From CAYSVN01 sp964434585 (lineage in GTDB: Bacteria; Patescibacteriota; Gracilibacteria; Peribacterales; Peribacteraceae): a stretch of DNA of 17,944 nucleotides. Positions 1 to 8,617 of this stretch are shown one piece after another. A model generated the notes under the pieces. It ran no database searches and was not told the DNA's origin. It worked only from the letters and a program-made list of their open reading frames with translations. The position numbers and the translations under genes are program-made. The stretch lies in NCBI GenBank assembly GCA_964434585.1, contig CAYSVN010000020.1, forward strand, positions 1-17,944. The letters are read 5' to 3'. Each line of letters starts with the position of its first letter. Position 1 is the first letter of the stretch.

Positions 1-54
1 GCGTGCGCATTGTAGGGCTAATGTGGTTCGCTAGTGATATGCTTGGTTCCACCA

Positions 55-660
55 TTAACATCCAAATTGCCCAATAGTACATGGACTAAGGGGAATTTCG
101 CCTTTAAAGGCTCCTGGTTCTGCGCCGGCAATAACATAATCTTCTACGTTGGTTATTTCCCATTCGTGTTCTAGATTCCAAAGTGTCCAAAAATGGCGCC
201 ATTCGTTCCAGCCAACGCCAAGTTCTTTAACGTAAACACCGTGCTGTGCAAGCATGTGGCCAATTTTACGTCCTGTCATACAAGGCATGCTGTAGCAGTA
301 AACAATAACATCTCGACCTTCGTATTGCTTCTCAATATCTTTAAAACTGCTTACAATTCTATCTACTTCGTTATAGGCAGAAGTATCAGGATCTGTGTAC
401 GCGGGTACATTTAATGCTCCTACAATGTGCTCTTTTTCGTACTCCTGAGGACTTCTAAGATCTACTAATATAAATCCCTGTTCACCATAGGCAATTTTTT
501 TGCGTAGTCCATGTGGGCTTACCATTACCGCTGTTTCTGTTTCGTAAAAACTATGAATTAATTCTTCTTGCGAAGGCTTATCTAATGCGTTGACCGCCAT
601 TGCTCCAATTGCTCCAGAGACAAGACCGATTACTAATGTAACTATTAAGTTTTTGTTCAT
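55..660 (-). CDS. Membrane-anchored rhodanese-like domain protein
   Basis: The 201-residue product has an N-terminal hydrophobic segment (about residues 5-24), so it is probably an exported domain held by an N-terminal anchor. Residues 50-160 match the rhodanese fold: ILVDLRSPQEYEKEHIVGA (64-82) is the conserved first half, and YCYSMPCMTGRK (121-132) is the active-site region, followed by the usual helix and VKELGVGWNEW. Family members move sulfur or carry out related redox chemistry through the loop Cys. The loop here is longer than the canonical CxxGxR and has two cysteines (C122 and C127), as in some atypical rhodaneses, so which is catalytic is unclear. Two more cysteines lie in the last eight residues. 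The substrate is unknown. It lies 64 bp downstream of the MATE gene on the same strand and may be co-transcribed. The start has no Shine-Dalgarno sequence. Confidence 0.85.
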   Translation of the reverse strand: MNKNLIVTLVIGLVSGAIGAMAVNALDKPSQEELIHSFYETETAVMVSPHGLRKKIAYGEQGFILVDLRSPQEYEKEHIVGALNVPAYTDPDTSAYNEVDRIVSSFKDIEKQYEGRDVIVYCYSMPCMTGRKIGHMLAQHGVYVKELGVGWNEWRHFWTLWNLEHEWEITNVEDYVIAGAEPGAFKGEIPLSPCTIGQFGC

Positions 661-724
661 AAATATAGTAGGGAGTTATAAATATCGTACGCCTCTTGTT
701 TATTATTGCAATATTTTTGTTTCG

Positions 725-2095
725 CTATGTGTTTAACTTTGTTTGCCTCCTTAGTATCTTATTAGCATAACTTACTGTAACAGCACACATAATAATATTT
801 GCTAAACCCGAAGAAATCCACACCCAAATAATATCTGCCTGCAACCAAAATACTGCTGGCACTAAAAATAATATTGGTAGTATTACTTTCCTAAGTAATG
901 ATTCGCACAGTCCATACATTGGTTTTTTAAGCGCTTGCAGCATATTTAAATGCGTTGATGTTAAGGTTATTGCCCATTGGAATGTCATAGAAACCCACAC
1001 AAATGTAGTACCCATTGCTATAACGTCTGGATCGTCCGAGAATAGCCGTACTAATGGGTCTGCAAATACTGCTAGTAACACTGATGCTAGCAGTATTATT
1101 GTTAGACTGTATTTGTTAGCCAATTTCATAGTTTGTTTTACACGGCCTATATTACCAGCACCATTGTTTTGGCCAACAAGTGCCCCAATAGCAGTATAAA
1201 TACCTATGCAGGGCATAATACCAATTTGCTCTATGCGGGTACCAACACCAAATGCGGCTACTGCAGCTTCGCCATAAAATTTAAGGAAATAATTAATCAC
1301 AAAAAATCCAACTGCTACCGATAAAATTCCCATACTTGCAGGTAGAGCTTGTGCTAAAATTTCTTTATAAACAGCTATTTTTGGCTGATAATTTAAGAGG
1401 TTTAGTGTAATGAGCTCTCTTTTTAAAAGAACGGTAAACAAAAATATTGTACTAAATAATTGAATAATAACTGTTGCCCAGGCAATTCCAGCCACCCCCA
1501 TGGCTGGCAATCCAAAACCGCCATATAAAAACCAAGGATCTAGGATTAAATTTAAGAAAAATCCTATAATTAAAACATTTCTTAGTGTTTTACTGTCGCC
1601 ATTTGCTACAAGAATAGAATTAAAAATATTTATTAATAAGAAAAAAATCGACCCATAAAAAATAGGCCTCATGTACTGAAGCGCGACATTAAGATAGTCG
1701 CCGCTTGCCCCTAAAAATGTAAAGAGTGCTGGAGCAGCGCTAATACCAATCATTGTTAATACGATACCAAGAATAACAGCTAAAGAAACTCCTTGGTGCA
1801 CATAGAGTGTTTTTTTAATTGTATTTTTTTGCCCAATGGCGTTGGAAACTAATGCTGATGTTCCACGGGAAAGCCCTCCACTTACTGCAATAATTAATAA
1901 AAATACTGGGAAGCTTAATCCTAAGGCAGCTAGGGCAGTGGTAGAAATTTGCCCAGCGTAAAACGAATCAATAACGTTATACATTGTCTGGAAAAATAGT
2001 CCTAAGCTAGCGGGAACTGCAAGCTGGGTAATATGCCTAGCAATAGAGCCAGTGGTTAAGTCAATTGTTGCCATAGTGGTTGGAGACGGTAGCAT
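725..2095 (-). CDS. MATE family multidrug/cation antiporter
   Basis: The 456-residue product has about 12 hydrophobic segments and the typical MATE beginning: LAVPASLGLFFQTMYNVIDS followed by FYAGQISTTALAALGLSFPV, then SGGLSRGTSALVSNAIGQKN. The second half repeats the pattern with FGVGTRIEQIGIMPCIGI and ALVGQNNGAGN. Length and layout fit full-length members of the NorM/DinF superfamily, which export cationic drugs or metabolites in exchange for Na+ or H+. The substrate cannot be read from sequence. The start used is the first Met. A second Met eight residues in (MATIDL) is also possible, and neither has a Shine-Dalgarno sequence. The gene is divergent from the RND efflux operon across a 107-bp spacer, which suggests shared control by the MarR regulator encoded in that operon. 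Confidence 0.92.
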   Translation of the reverse strand: MLPSPTTMATIDLTTGSIARHITQLAVPASLGLFFQTMYNVIDSFYAGQISTTALAALGLSFPVFLLIIAVSGGLSRGTSALVSNAIGQKNTIKKTLYVHQGVSLAVILGIVLTMIGISAAPALFTFLGASGDYLNVALQYMRPIFYGSIFFLLINIFNSILVANGDSKTLRNVLIIGFFLNLILDPWFLYGGFGLPAMGVAGIAWATVIIQLFSTIFLFTVLLKRELITLNLLNYQPKIAVYKEILAQALPASMGILSVAVGFFVINYFLKFYGEAAVAAFGVGTRIEQIGIMPCIGIYTAIGALVGQNNGAGNIGRVKQTMKLANKYSLTIILLASVLLAVFADPLVRLFSDDPDVIAMGTTFVWVSMTFQWAITLTSTHLNMLQALKKPMYGLCESLLRKVILPILFLVPAVFWLQADIIWVWISSGLANIIMCAVTVSYANKILRRQTKLNT

Positions 2096-2140
2096 TAATA
2101 AATATTTGGCACAATGTGGGTTTTATTTTACTTATTCTCC

Positions 2141-2168
2141 TTGTATTTTTTACTGCCTTCATTATACT
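2141..2168 (+). promoter_or_regulatory. Putative promoter of the RND efflux operon, overlapping a reverse -10 for MATE
   Basis: A weak -35-like TTGTAT (2141-2146), a 16-nt spacer and a -10-like TATACT (2163-2168) lie about 35 bp before the adaptor start. On the minus strand, TATAAT (2161-2166) could serve the MATE gene with a leader of about 60 nt, so the two divergent promoters appear to overlap. Only the -10 elements are good matches. Confidence 0.4.
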
Positions 2169-2175
2169 TCACCAA

Positions 2176-2188
2176 TCTAACTATTAGA
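2176..2188. promoter_or_regulatory. Candidate MarR operator (inverted repeat)
   Basis: TCTAA-CTA-TTAGA is a perfect 5-bp inverted repeat with a 3-bp centre. It sits at the expected transcription start of the efflux operon and in the -35 region of the putative MATE promoter. MarR dimers bind short palindromes placed like this and commonly regulate their own operon. The assignment rests on position and symmetry only. Confidence 0.3.
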
Positions 2189-2202
2189 CTACTTAATTAT
2201 TT

Positions 2203-3896
2203 ATGAATAAAACAATAACGTATCGATTATTATCATTACTTGTATTACCTTTATTTTTACAGTCATGTGGTTCTGCTGAAGCTTTGCCAGAGGAAGCAGT
2301 TTATAAGCNNNNNNNNNNGTACAAACGACTACTATTGATTATGGTTTAAACCAAACCTTCCGTTTAACAGGTGAAGTTACTGCGGAAAAGCGAGTTGATT
2401 TTACCTCGGAATATAAAGCGGATGTAGAGCAGATTTATGTTAAACCAGGAGATAGTGTTAATAAGGGGCAGTTACTAGTAGTGCTTGATGCGCCTAATGT
2501 AGCCCAGCGTTATAATACTGCTGCTAATACTTATGGTACGGCTAATCTAAATTTACAACAAACTAAACTTAGTGCGCAAAAGAATATTGATGCTGCTAAT
2601 GCTGCTCTGGTAACAGCTGAAACGACGCTTGTTAACTTACGTCAGCAAGACCAAGAAAAACGCCGACAGGCAGAAGAGGCTCTTAACGCTGCAAAACTAG
2701 CACAGAATTTACAAAATGACTCTGCAGGTACAGAACTAAGCAATGTTTTACTTTCTGTACCAACAACGCTTGATAATTCTTTAGAATACATGGTGGCAAC
2801 AAACAAAGTTTACCGCGCAATTGATGCAGCTGAATATAGCTCTCGTCAACGTGCATTAACAAACCTTAGGCAGCAACTTTCCTTATTTTCATCAGATTTT
2901 ACGAGTGCTTCTAGCCTACTACAGCAAGTAAGCCAAGAATTACAGGCAATGCAATTTTATTTTAACAGCGCTTTGAATAATGGCATTATTGCTGAGCAAC
3001 AACGTCTTGATTCCGTTAACGGTATCTCGGGTTATATTAATCAGATTAACTCTTTACTTACACGGCTTCAATCTGCAAATCAGGCTGTAGTTAATGCAGC
3101 GCAAAATGCAGGAGGGACATCGCAGGCTATTTTAAACGCACAGGCTAATTACAATGCTACCTTGGCAGATTTAGATGCTGGACTACAAAGCGCAGAACGT
3201 AGAGTGGCGGAGGCGACTATTGCTTTGCAGTCTGCGCAAACAAGCGCAGGTATTTCAGAACTTGGTGCTCGTACATCGTTAACATCGGTTTCTGGCGAAT
3301 TAAGCCAAGCTTCTATTGAGCGTAATAAGTTAGTGTTACGTGCACCATTTGCTGGTGTGGTTAGTGATGTACTTGTGCAAGTTGGCAGCTCGGTTAATCC
3401 GGGAGATCGTCTTGCTGCTGTTGAGAATGGCGACACCTTAAAAATTACAACGTACTTATCTGCTTCGCAGGTGCGCAAGGTGCAAGTGGGAGACACTGTT
3501 GCTATTGGTAAACAAAGTAAGGATGTTATTTCTGCCATTGCTCCTAGCGCAGACCCAACGACTAAAAAATATAAAGTGGAAATTTTACACGTTAATCCAT
3601 TTTTAAAATCGGGTGAGTTTGTTCCATTAGAATTTACTGGTAATACAGGTCAACAAGCGGTTGATACCCAATCTATTTTTATTCCGATTACGGCTGTGCA
3701 GTTACTTACCAACGAAACCTTTGTGTGGACGCTTGATGGTGATAAAGTTGCTAAAACAAATATTGTACTAGGAGCCATAGAAGGAGAAGTGGTAGAGGTA
3801 TTATCTGGCTTAATTGTTGGAGACATTGTCGTAACCGAAGGTGGACGTATTATTGAAGAAGAAGGTACAGAAGTGCAACATTCCCCACGTTCATAA
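2203..3896 (+). CDS. Lipoprotein RND efflux adaptor (HlyD/AcrA-type membrane fusion protein), interrupted by a scaffold gap
   Basis: The ATG at 2203 starts a lipoprotein signal peptide with lipobox LFLQSC, so the mature protein should be lipid-anchored. The frame is then broken by 10 Ns at 2309-2318. It resumes at once after them (VQTTTIDYGL, then FRLTGEVTAEKRV) and stays open to the TAA at 3894-3896. A gap of true length 2 modulo 3 would give one protein of about 560 residues. The first half of the lipoyl-like domain is QIYVKPGDSVNKGQLLVVLD and the second half is LRAPFAGVVSDVLVQVGSSV. Between them lies an unusually long helical hairpin of roughly 270 residues. Beta-barrel and membrane-proximal domains follow. 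The adaptor would couple the RND pump encoded next, whose ATG overlaps this stop by one base (TAATG). An internal GTG at 2481 would cut off half the lipoyl domain and is not a credible start. Confidence 0.88.
2309..2318. other. Scaffold gap (10 N) inside the adaptor gene
   Basis: The upstream coding frame (from 2203) and the downstream frame (from 2319) differ by the 10-base gap, while both flanks encode plausible adaptor sequence. The number of Ns is therefore probably a placeholder. A real length of 2 modulo 3 restores one frame, and the protein alignment suggests only a few residues are missing. Confidence 0.85.
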
Positions 3897-6800
3897 TGGC
3901 TACTACTGATCTTAAAACAAGGGCTGCTGCTGTACGCAAAACGCCGTTTGGGTTGTTCTTCCGGCATCCGCATTTACTTATTTTGGCACTCTTTGCCATT
4001 ATTGCTGCTGGTTGGTATGGCGTAACTTCTATGCCACTAGAATCTGCACCAGAACTTAAAATACCCATTGGTATTGTAACGACGGTTTACCCTGGTGCAT
4101 CACCAACAGATGTAGAACAACTAGTAACAGAAAAATTAGAAGAGCCACTGCAAAGCCTTGATGACCTTGATACTATCAGTTCTATTTCTGCAGAAGGTGT
4201 TTCTACTATTATTGTAGAGTTTGATGCCTCTGCTGATATTGATGATTCCTTAGACGAGCTAAGGAAAGAGGTTGATAGTGCACAATCGGAACTACCTAAT
4301 GGAGCACAAGATTCTAATGTTGTTGAAGTGCGCCCAGCAGATGAAGCGATTATTACTATTTCGCTAGCTGGTAATTATGCTCCCGATGATTTTAAGCGAT
4401 ATGCTGATGAGCTAGAAGGTGAGTTGGAGTCTATTACCGGTGTTTCAAAGGTAGTTATCAATGGCCTAGAGCGTAAAGAAATGCAGGTTCTTGTTAATAT
4501 CCAAGCTCTGGAAGGGTTTGATTTAACTATTACCGATATTAGTAATGCTATTGGCGCGGAGCATTTAGATGTTCCCATTGGCTCTTTGCGTACAGATGGG
4601 TTTCGATACCAGGCATCATGGCGTGGACAATTTGACAACGCAGATGAGCTACAGCGTTTAGTGGTTGCCAGCAAGGGTGGGCAAAACATTTACCTAAATG
4701 ATGTTGCAGACGTACGTGAAGTATTTGCTGCTAGCAGTAGCGAAACAAAACTGTATCGTAGCACAACTGGTGAAAGTACAAATACCGTTACCTTACAAGT
4801 GTTTAAAAAATTAGGTGCCGATTTAGTAGAAATTGCCGATGAAGTAAAGCGGACCGCAACACTGTTTAAAAGTAACAGCATGCCCCCTGCTAGTGAACTT
4901 TTATTCACAAATGACTTATCGCAGCTTATTCGTGATGATATTCGTACATTGCTTGTAAGCGCCTTGCAAACTATTGCCCTGATTGGACTTGTTTTATTTT
5001 TAACCGTTGGTCGTAAAGAGGCAACAGTGGCTGCACTTTCTATGCCTATTTTATATTTAATGGCATTTATTGCTTTGAATTACCTTGGCTCAACTTTTAA
5101 CTTTTTGGTTCTTTTTGCTCTTATTATTTCGTTAGGTGTGGTAGTTGATAATGCCATTGTGATTGTAGAAGGTATTTATGATAATCAGAAAAAACATCAC
5201 TTAACACCAAACGAGGCTGCGCTTGCTTCGGTAGCGCTTTATCGGGGGCCATTGTTAAGTGGAACACTTACAACCATTGCTGCCTTTTTGCCGCTAGCTT
5301 TAATGACCGGCATCATTGGTCAATATGTTGGTCATATTCCAAAAACAATTAATGTTACGCTTGTCGCATCACTTATTTCAGCATTATTTATTGTGCCAGC
5401 AGTAGCAGCTTGGTTGCTTAACCGTGGTAGTAATTTGCGTAGTAGGGCACCTTACTTAGAGCAATATATTGACCGCTTAAAACAGTGGTATATTGTAAAA
5501 CTGCGTGCTATTTTACCAAGTCGAAAACGTCGTTTTAAATGGATAGGTGGTATGGTGCTTGCACTTATTGCTTCATTTTTACTACCAATTGTAGGGTTGT
5601 TAAAAGTAGAATTATTTCCAGGAGAAGAAGCCGATAGCTTTTTTATTAGCATAGAAGCCCCCGCTGGAACAGCACTAGAGAACACGAAAGTTATTGCGAC
5701 AGAGGTTGAAGATATGTTAGTTGGGTTAGCGGATATTGATTATTATATTGCCGCCTATGGTGCTGATGCTGTTGGAGGTGGTGGGGGAGACCTTGTTTCT
5801 ATAGGTGGGGCAGGTTCTAATGTCGCCAACATTACCGTAGAGCTTTTAGATCAGTCTCAGCGTATGCAATCGAGTACTGTTACTGTTAGCGAGCTTAAAA
5901 CAAAAGTAAAAGCAATTACTGCTGCAGAAGTTTTTATTTCAGAGCCTGTTAATGGGCCGCCAGTTGGAGCGCCGGTAGATTTGCGTATCACAGGTGATAA
6001 TTTGTCTGATATTGAACGGTTTGCAAAAGTGATTCAGCGTGAATTAGAACAGATTGAAGGTGCGATTGATGTCCAAAATAACATTGAGCCTTCTACAGGA
6101 GATTTTGAAGTTACTCCAAAGCGCGATCGTTTAGCTTATTTTGGTATTAGCTCTCAGCAAATTGCACAAATATTACGGACAGCAGTGTTTGGTAATGATA
6201 GTATTGATATTATTCGTAGCGGAGAAGAAACTCCGATTGTTATTCGTCTAGATTTTAGAAGCCAAGATTGTATTAGTGACACTGTGACGCAATTACTTGA
6301 AAAACGAGATGCTAAAACTATTTGTAAACTTGAGCCACAGACAGTTTCGCAGCTTGAGAATTTAAAAATTGTAACTCCGCGTGGAGAAATTGCTCTTTCA
6401 GAACTAGTTGATATTACCTTAAAACCTGCAGTAACTTCTATTTCTCATGAAGATGGTGATACCGTGGTAGGAGTAACAGCTAATGTTGTAGAAGGAATGG
6501 TACCTAATGACGTTATTGCTAAGCTACAAAGCCGTATTGATGAGCTTACTATCCCAGAAGGAATGAAGGTGTTATTTGGTGGAGAAGCTGAAGATCAGGC
6601 AGAGTCGTTTGCTAGTTTATTTAGAGCGATGATTCTAGCAGTTGTACTTATTTTTATGATCTTAGTGTATCAATTTGGATCATTTAAACAGGTGTTTATT
6701 ATTATGTTTACTATTCCGTTAGCCCTTATTGGTGTGTTTTTTGGCGTGTTCTTACTTGGTAAAAATCTTACATTCCCAGGGATGATTGGCTTAGCTGCCT

Positions 6801-7132
6801 TAGCTGGTATTGTGGTGAATGACGCTATTGTTCTTATTGATAAAATTAATAGTAATAAGGAATCGGGCATGAGCGTGCTAGAAAGCGTTCTAGATGGCGC
6901 GCATGAACGCTTACAGCCTATTATTATTACAACACTTACAACGTCACTTGGTATGCTGCCGCTGATTTTTACAGGAGACCTATTTAGTGACTTAGCGGTA
7001 ACGGTTTCGGTTGGTATTATTTTTGCAACCCTGCTTACGCTTGTTATGGTGCCAGTATTTTATGTTATGTTTATTAAAGATGATGCTACTGAAGCTACCC
7101 CCACTCTTCCATTATCTGAAATTCCTGCATAA
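3896..7132 (+). CDS. RND family efflux pump (HAE1/AcrB-like)
   Basis: The 1078-residue product has the full RND architecture: one N-terminal membrane helix (about residues 25-43), a large extracytoplasmic region, a central membrane bundle, a second large extracytoplasmic region and a C-terminal membrane bundle. Conserved motifs include YPGASPTDVEQLVTEKLEEP near the start. VVDNAIVIVE (D418-N419) matches the AcrB proton-relay helix, with Asn at the second position as is common outside the Enterobacteria. VVNDAIVLID (N975-D976) is the equivalent in the second half. The pump would use the proton gradient to export drugs or other amphipathic compounds. There is no TolC-like gene in the window, which would fit a cell without an outer membrane, though that is inference. 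Translation is probably coupled to the adaptor through the one-base overlap. The MarR gene follows after 3 nt. Confidence 0.95.
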   Translation: MATTDLKTRAAAVRKTPFGLFFRHPHLLILALFAIIAAGWYGVTSMPLESAPELKIPIGIVTTVYPGASPTDVEQLVTEKLEEPLQSLDDLDTISSISAEGVSTIIVEFDASADIDDSLDELRKEVDSAQSELPNGAQDSNVVEVRPADEAIITISLAGNYAPDDFKRYADELEGELESITGVSKVVINGLERKEMQVLVNIQALEGFDLTITDISNAIGAEHLDVPIGSLRTDGFRYQASWRGQFDNADELQRLVVASKGGQNIYLNDVADVREVFAASSSETKLYRSTTGESTNTVTLQVFKKLGADLVEIADEVKRTATLFKSNSMPPASELLFTNDLSQLIRDDIRTLLVSALQTIALIGLVLFLTVGRKEATVAALSMPILYLMAFIALNYLGSTFNFLVLFALIISLGVVVDNAIVIVEGIYDNQKKHHLTPNEAALASVALYRGPLLSGTLTTIAAFLPLALMTGIIGQYVGHIPKTINVTLVASLISALFIVPAVAAWLLNRGSNLRSRAPYLEQYIDRLKQWYIVKLRAILPSRKRRFKWIGGMVLALIASFLLPIVGLLKVELFPGEEADSFFISIEAPAGTALENTKVIATEVEDMLVGLADIDYYIAAYGADAVGGGGGDLVSIGGAGSNVANITVELLDQSQRMQSSTVTVSELKTKVKAITAAEVFISEPVNGPPVGAPVDLRITGDNLSDIERFAKVIQRELEQIEGAIDVQNNIEPSTGDFEVTPKRDRLAYFGISSQQIAQILRTAVFGNDSIDIIRSGEETPIVIRLDFRSQDCISDTVTQLLEKRDAKTICKLEPQTVSQLENLKIVTPRGEIALSELVDITLKPAVTSISHEDGDTVVGVTANVVEGMVPNDVIAKLQSRIDELTIPEGMKVLFGGEAEDQAESFASLFRAMILAVVLIFMILVYQFGSFKQVFIIMFTIPLALIGVFFGVFLLGKNLTFPGMIGLAALAGIVVNDAIVLIDKINSNKESGMSVLESVLDGAHERLQPIIITTLTTSLGMLPLIFTGDLFSDLAVTVSVGIIFATLLTLVMVPVFYVMFIKDDATEATPTLPLSEIPA

Positions 7133-7135
7133 CCT

Positions 7136-7561
7136 ATGAATAAAACGATTCAACAAATTACTGGTTTAGCGTTTAACCTTCATCACCTTATGAAGCGCAA
7201 GGTAATGGAGGAAGCAGATTTTAGTGGCGATATGAGCATGTTACATTTAGAGACGCTTTGTATTGTTAGTAGCCAGCAGGGGATTACAATGAAAGAACTT
7301 GCAAGTGCACTAAAAATAAGCGCTCCATCGGCTACATCACTTGTTAAGCGTTTGGTAGATAGTAAACTACTTAAGCGTACGGCAGATCCAGATAATCGTA
7401 AATTAGTATGTTTACAGCTAACAGCATCTGGCACAAAAATGTTTACGGCTAATATGGCTAAAAAACAACAAGCTATTGGCTCTGTCTTAGCGGTATTATC
7501 TAAAGAAGACCAAAAACACATGTTGCGTATTTATACCACATTGGTGGACTCTCTCTCATAA
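7136..7561 (+). CDS. MarR family transcriptional regulator
   Basis: The 141-residue product is a winged helix-turn-helix protein of typical MarR size. TMKELASALKISAPSATSLV (51-70) is the recognition helix region, and RTADPDNRKLVCLQLTASG (81-99) is the wing with the hallmark D-x-R. The flanking helices would form the dimer interface. It starts 3 nt after the RND stop and is the last gene of the efflux operon. By analogy with such operons it probably represses the operon, and perhaps the divergent MATE gene, and is released by a pump substrate. The inverted repeat at 2176-2188 is a candidate site. Confidence 0.92.
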   Translation: MNKTIQQITGLAFNLHHLMKRKVMEEADFSGDMSMLHLETLCIVSSQQGITMKELASALKISAPSATSLVKRLVDSKLLKRTADPDNRKLVCLQLTASGTKMFTANMAKKQQAIGSVLAVLSKEDQKHMLRIYTTLVDSLS

Positions 7562-7570
7562 TAGTAGTAT

Positions 7571-8527
7571 TTAACTACCGCAGTCTTCTGCGCAGTACCC
7601 TTTATACCCTTTTAATTCAGAGAATCTGCAGATACCGTCATTACAGTATTTTCTTAATGGGCAGTCAGCTGCACAGCTGTTATGGTCTTCGCCGAGTTTA
7701 CCATTTAAATCGCAAACACCATTGTTATTACAAGGTCGCTCACCGTTACCGCCATCTGCTCCTGTCGAACCTCCATCACCTCCATCAGTACCTGTAGAAC
7801 CTCCATCGCCCCCGCTGGTACCTGTAGAGCCGCCATCACCTCCATTTGTCCCAGAAATTTCGTCTTCTATTACAAATTTAACAGCTTCGTCATTACACCA
7901 CTCTCCACTACCGCCTGCAACAATAGGGGCTCTTGTGCGGGTGTAATACGTTCCTTCTGGCAACACAACGTTGTAACTTGTACCTGTCACTTGTTTTTCT
8001 AAGTATTTTTTACCTTTGTGCCAAATACCTACAATATAGTATTCTGCTGTGCTTACTGGGTCCCAACGTAAGGTCGCCACATTATCGTCAATTAATGGAG
8101 CTTTACAGCTTGGTGTTCCACCACCTGTTATTTGACAGTCTGCTGGACAGTTCCATTTTGTTTCGCCACCTTCGCAAATGTTGTTTCCGCACTGGCCAGT
8201 GTTGTAACATTGGTTTATATCTTGCTGATATTGTTGCTGTAGATCTTTTTTGTCACTGTTTAATTCATCTTTTAAATCATCGTAGTTATCGTACGCTCTT
8301 TCTAGTTGCTCTTTTAAGCGTTCGACCTCATTTAAAAGTTGGTTTTCTTTATTGTTAAATACCGACTGCAGTGACTGTAAATTACTTTGGTATTGCTGTG
8401 TTACGTTATCGACACAACTATTTGGAGCAATAATTAAAGCTTGTGCTACGTTAGGCTGATACTTGTCTGCACCAATAACTGTTACAGCAATGATAGCGAG
8501 AATAATGGTGGTAATTTTTAATTTCAT
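7571..8527 (-). CDS. Secreted Cys-rich protein with coiled coil, FnIII-like domain and Gly/Asp repeats
   Basis: The 318-residue product starts with an export signal or anchor (hydrophobic residues 5-20, possible cleavage after AQA at 30). Residues 40-105 look like a coiled coil. Three Cys-rich motifs follow the pattern C-x-x-x-x-C-(x)n-C-x-x-D-C: CGNNICEGGETKWNCPADC at 113-131, one at about 266-289 and one at about 295-316. Between the first and second, residues about 142-220 resemble a fibronectin type III-like beta domain (TLRWDPVSTAEYYIVGIW). Residues 228-261 are a 10-residue repeat of the type GGDGGSTGTS. These features suggest a disulfide-stabilised extracellular protein, perhaps binding ions or attaching to surfaces, but I do not recognise a family and assign no function. 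It converges on the MarR gene with 9 bp between them. Confidence 0.8.
   Translation of the reverse strand: MKLKITTIILAIIAVTVIGADKYQPNVAQALIIAPNSCVDNVTQQYQSNLQSLQSVFNNKENQLLNEVERLKEQLERAYDNYDDLKDELNSDKKDLQQQYQQDINQCYNTGQCGNNICEGGETKWNCPADCQITGGGTPSCKAPLIDDNVATLRWDPVSTAEYYIVGIWHKGKKYLEKQVTGTSYNVVLPEGTYYTRTRAPIVAGGSGEWCNDEAVKFVIEDEISGTNGGDGGSTGTSGGDGGSTGTDGGDGGSTGADGGNGERPCNNNGVCDLNGKLGEDHNSCAADCPLRKYCNDGICRFSELKGYKGYCAEDCGS
7745..7846 (-). repeat. 30-bp coding tandem repeat (GGDGGSTGx)
   Basis: About three and a half copies of a 30-bp unit encode 10-residue Gly/Asp/Ser/Thr repeats (NGGDGGSTGT, SGGDGGSTGT, DGGDGGSTGA, then a degenerate DGGNGE). It forms a flexible linker between the FnIII-like domain and the C-terminal Cys-rich motifs. 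Such repeats can change copy number by slippage. Confidence 0.85.
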
Positions 8528-8534
8528 AAATACT

Positions 8535-8540
8535 AGTATA
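8535..8540 (-). promoter_or_regulatory. Putative -10 element for the Cys-rich protein gene
   Basis: TATACT on the minus strand ends 7 nt before the ATG at 8527. The transcript would then start at or next to the start codon and be leaderless. No clear -35 is seen. Confidence 0.3.
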
Positions 8541-8602
8541 AAAGGTTATATATACTAAAAGATAAATCTTTTTGATACAAGCTTAAATACTCTTTTAATT
8601 TA

Positions 8603-8611
8603 TGGTATAAT
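8603..8611 (+). promoter_or_regulatory. Extended -10 promoter (TGGTATAAT) for the 102-residue ORF
   Basis: A perfect extended -10 (TG at 8603-8604, TATAAT at 8606-8611) ends 6 nt before the ATG at 8618, with only a weak -35 (TTAAAT, 8583-8588, 17-nt spacer). Transcription would start at or next to the A of the ATG, giving a leaderless mRNA. Confidence 0.6.
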
Positions 8612-8617
8612 TAGTGA

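Noticed and set aside
1..54. Possible 3' end of a tRNA or tmRNA (CCA near position 50)
   Set aside because: I could not find paired T-arm or acceptor strands in the visible part. There is no supportable feature in this short edge segment.
3149..3538. Minus-strand frame of 129 codons within the adaptor gene
   Set aside because: It is antisense to well-supported adaptor coding sequence and shows no domain features.
7564..7578. Small hairpin GTAGT-loop-ACTAC between the convergent MarR and Cys-rich protein genes
   Set aside because: The stem has only 5 bp and no T-run follows on either strand, so it is not convincing as a terminator.
7745..7846. Possible CRISPR-like array of about 30-bp repeats
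   Set aside because: The repeats are directly adjacent without spacers and encode a regular Gly/Asp/Ser/Thr peptide repeat.
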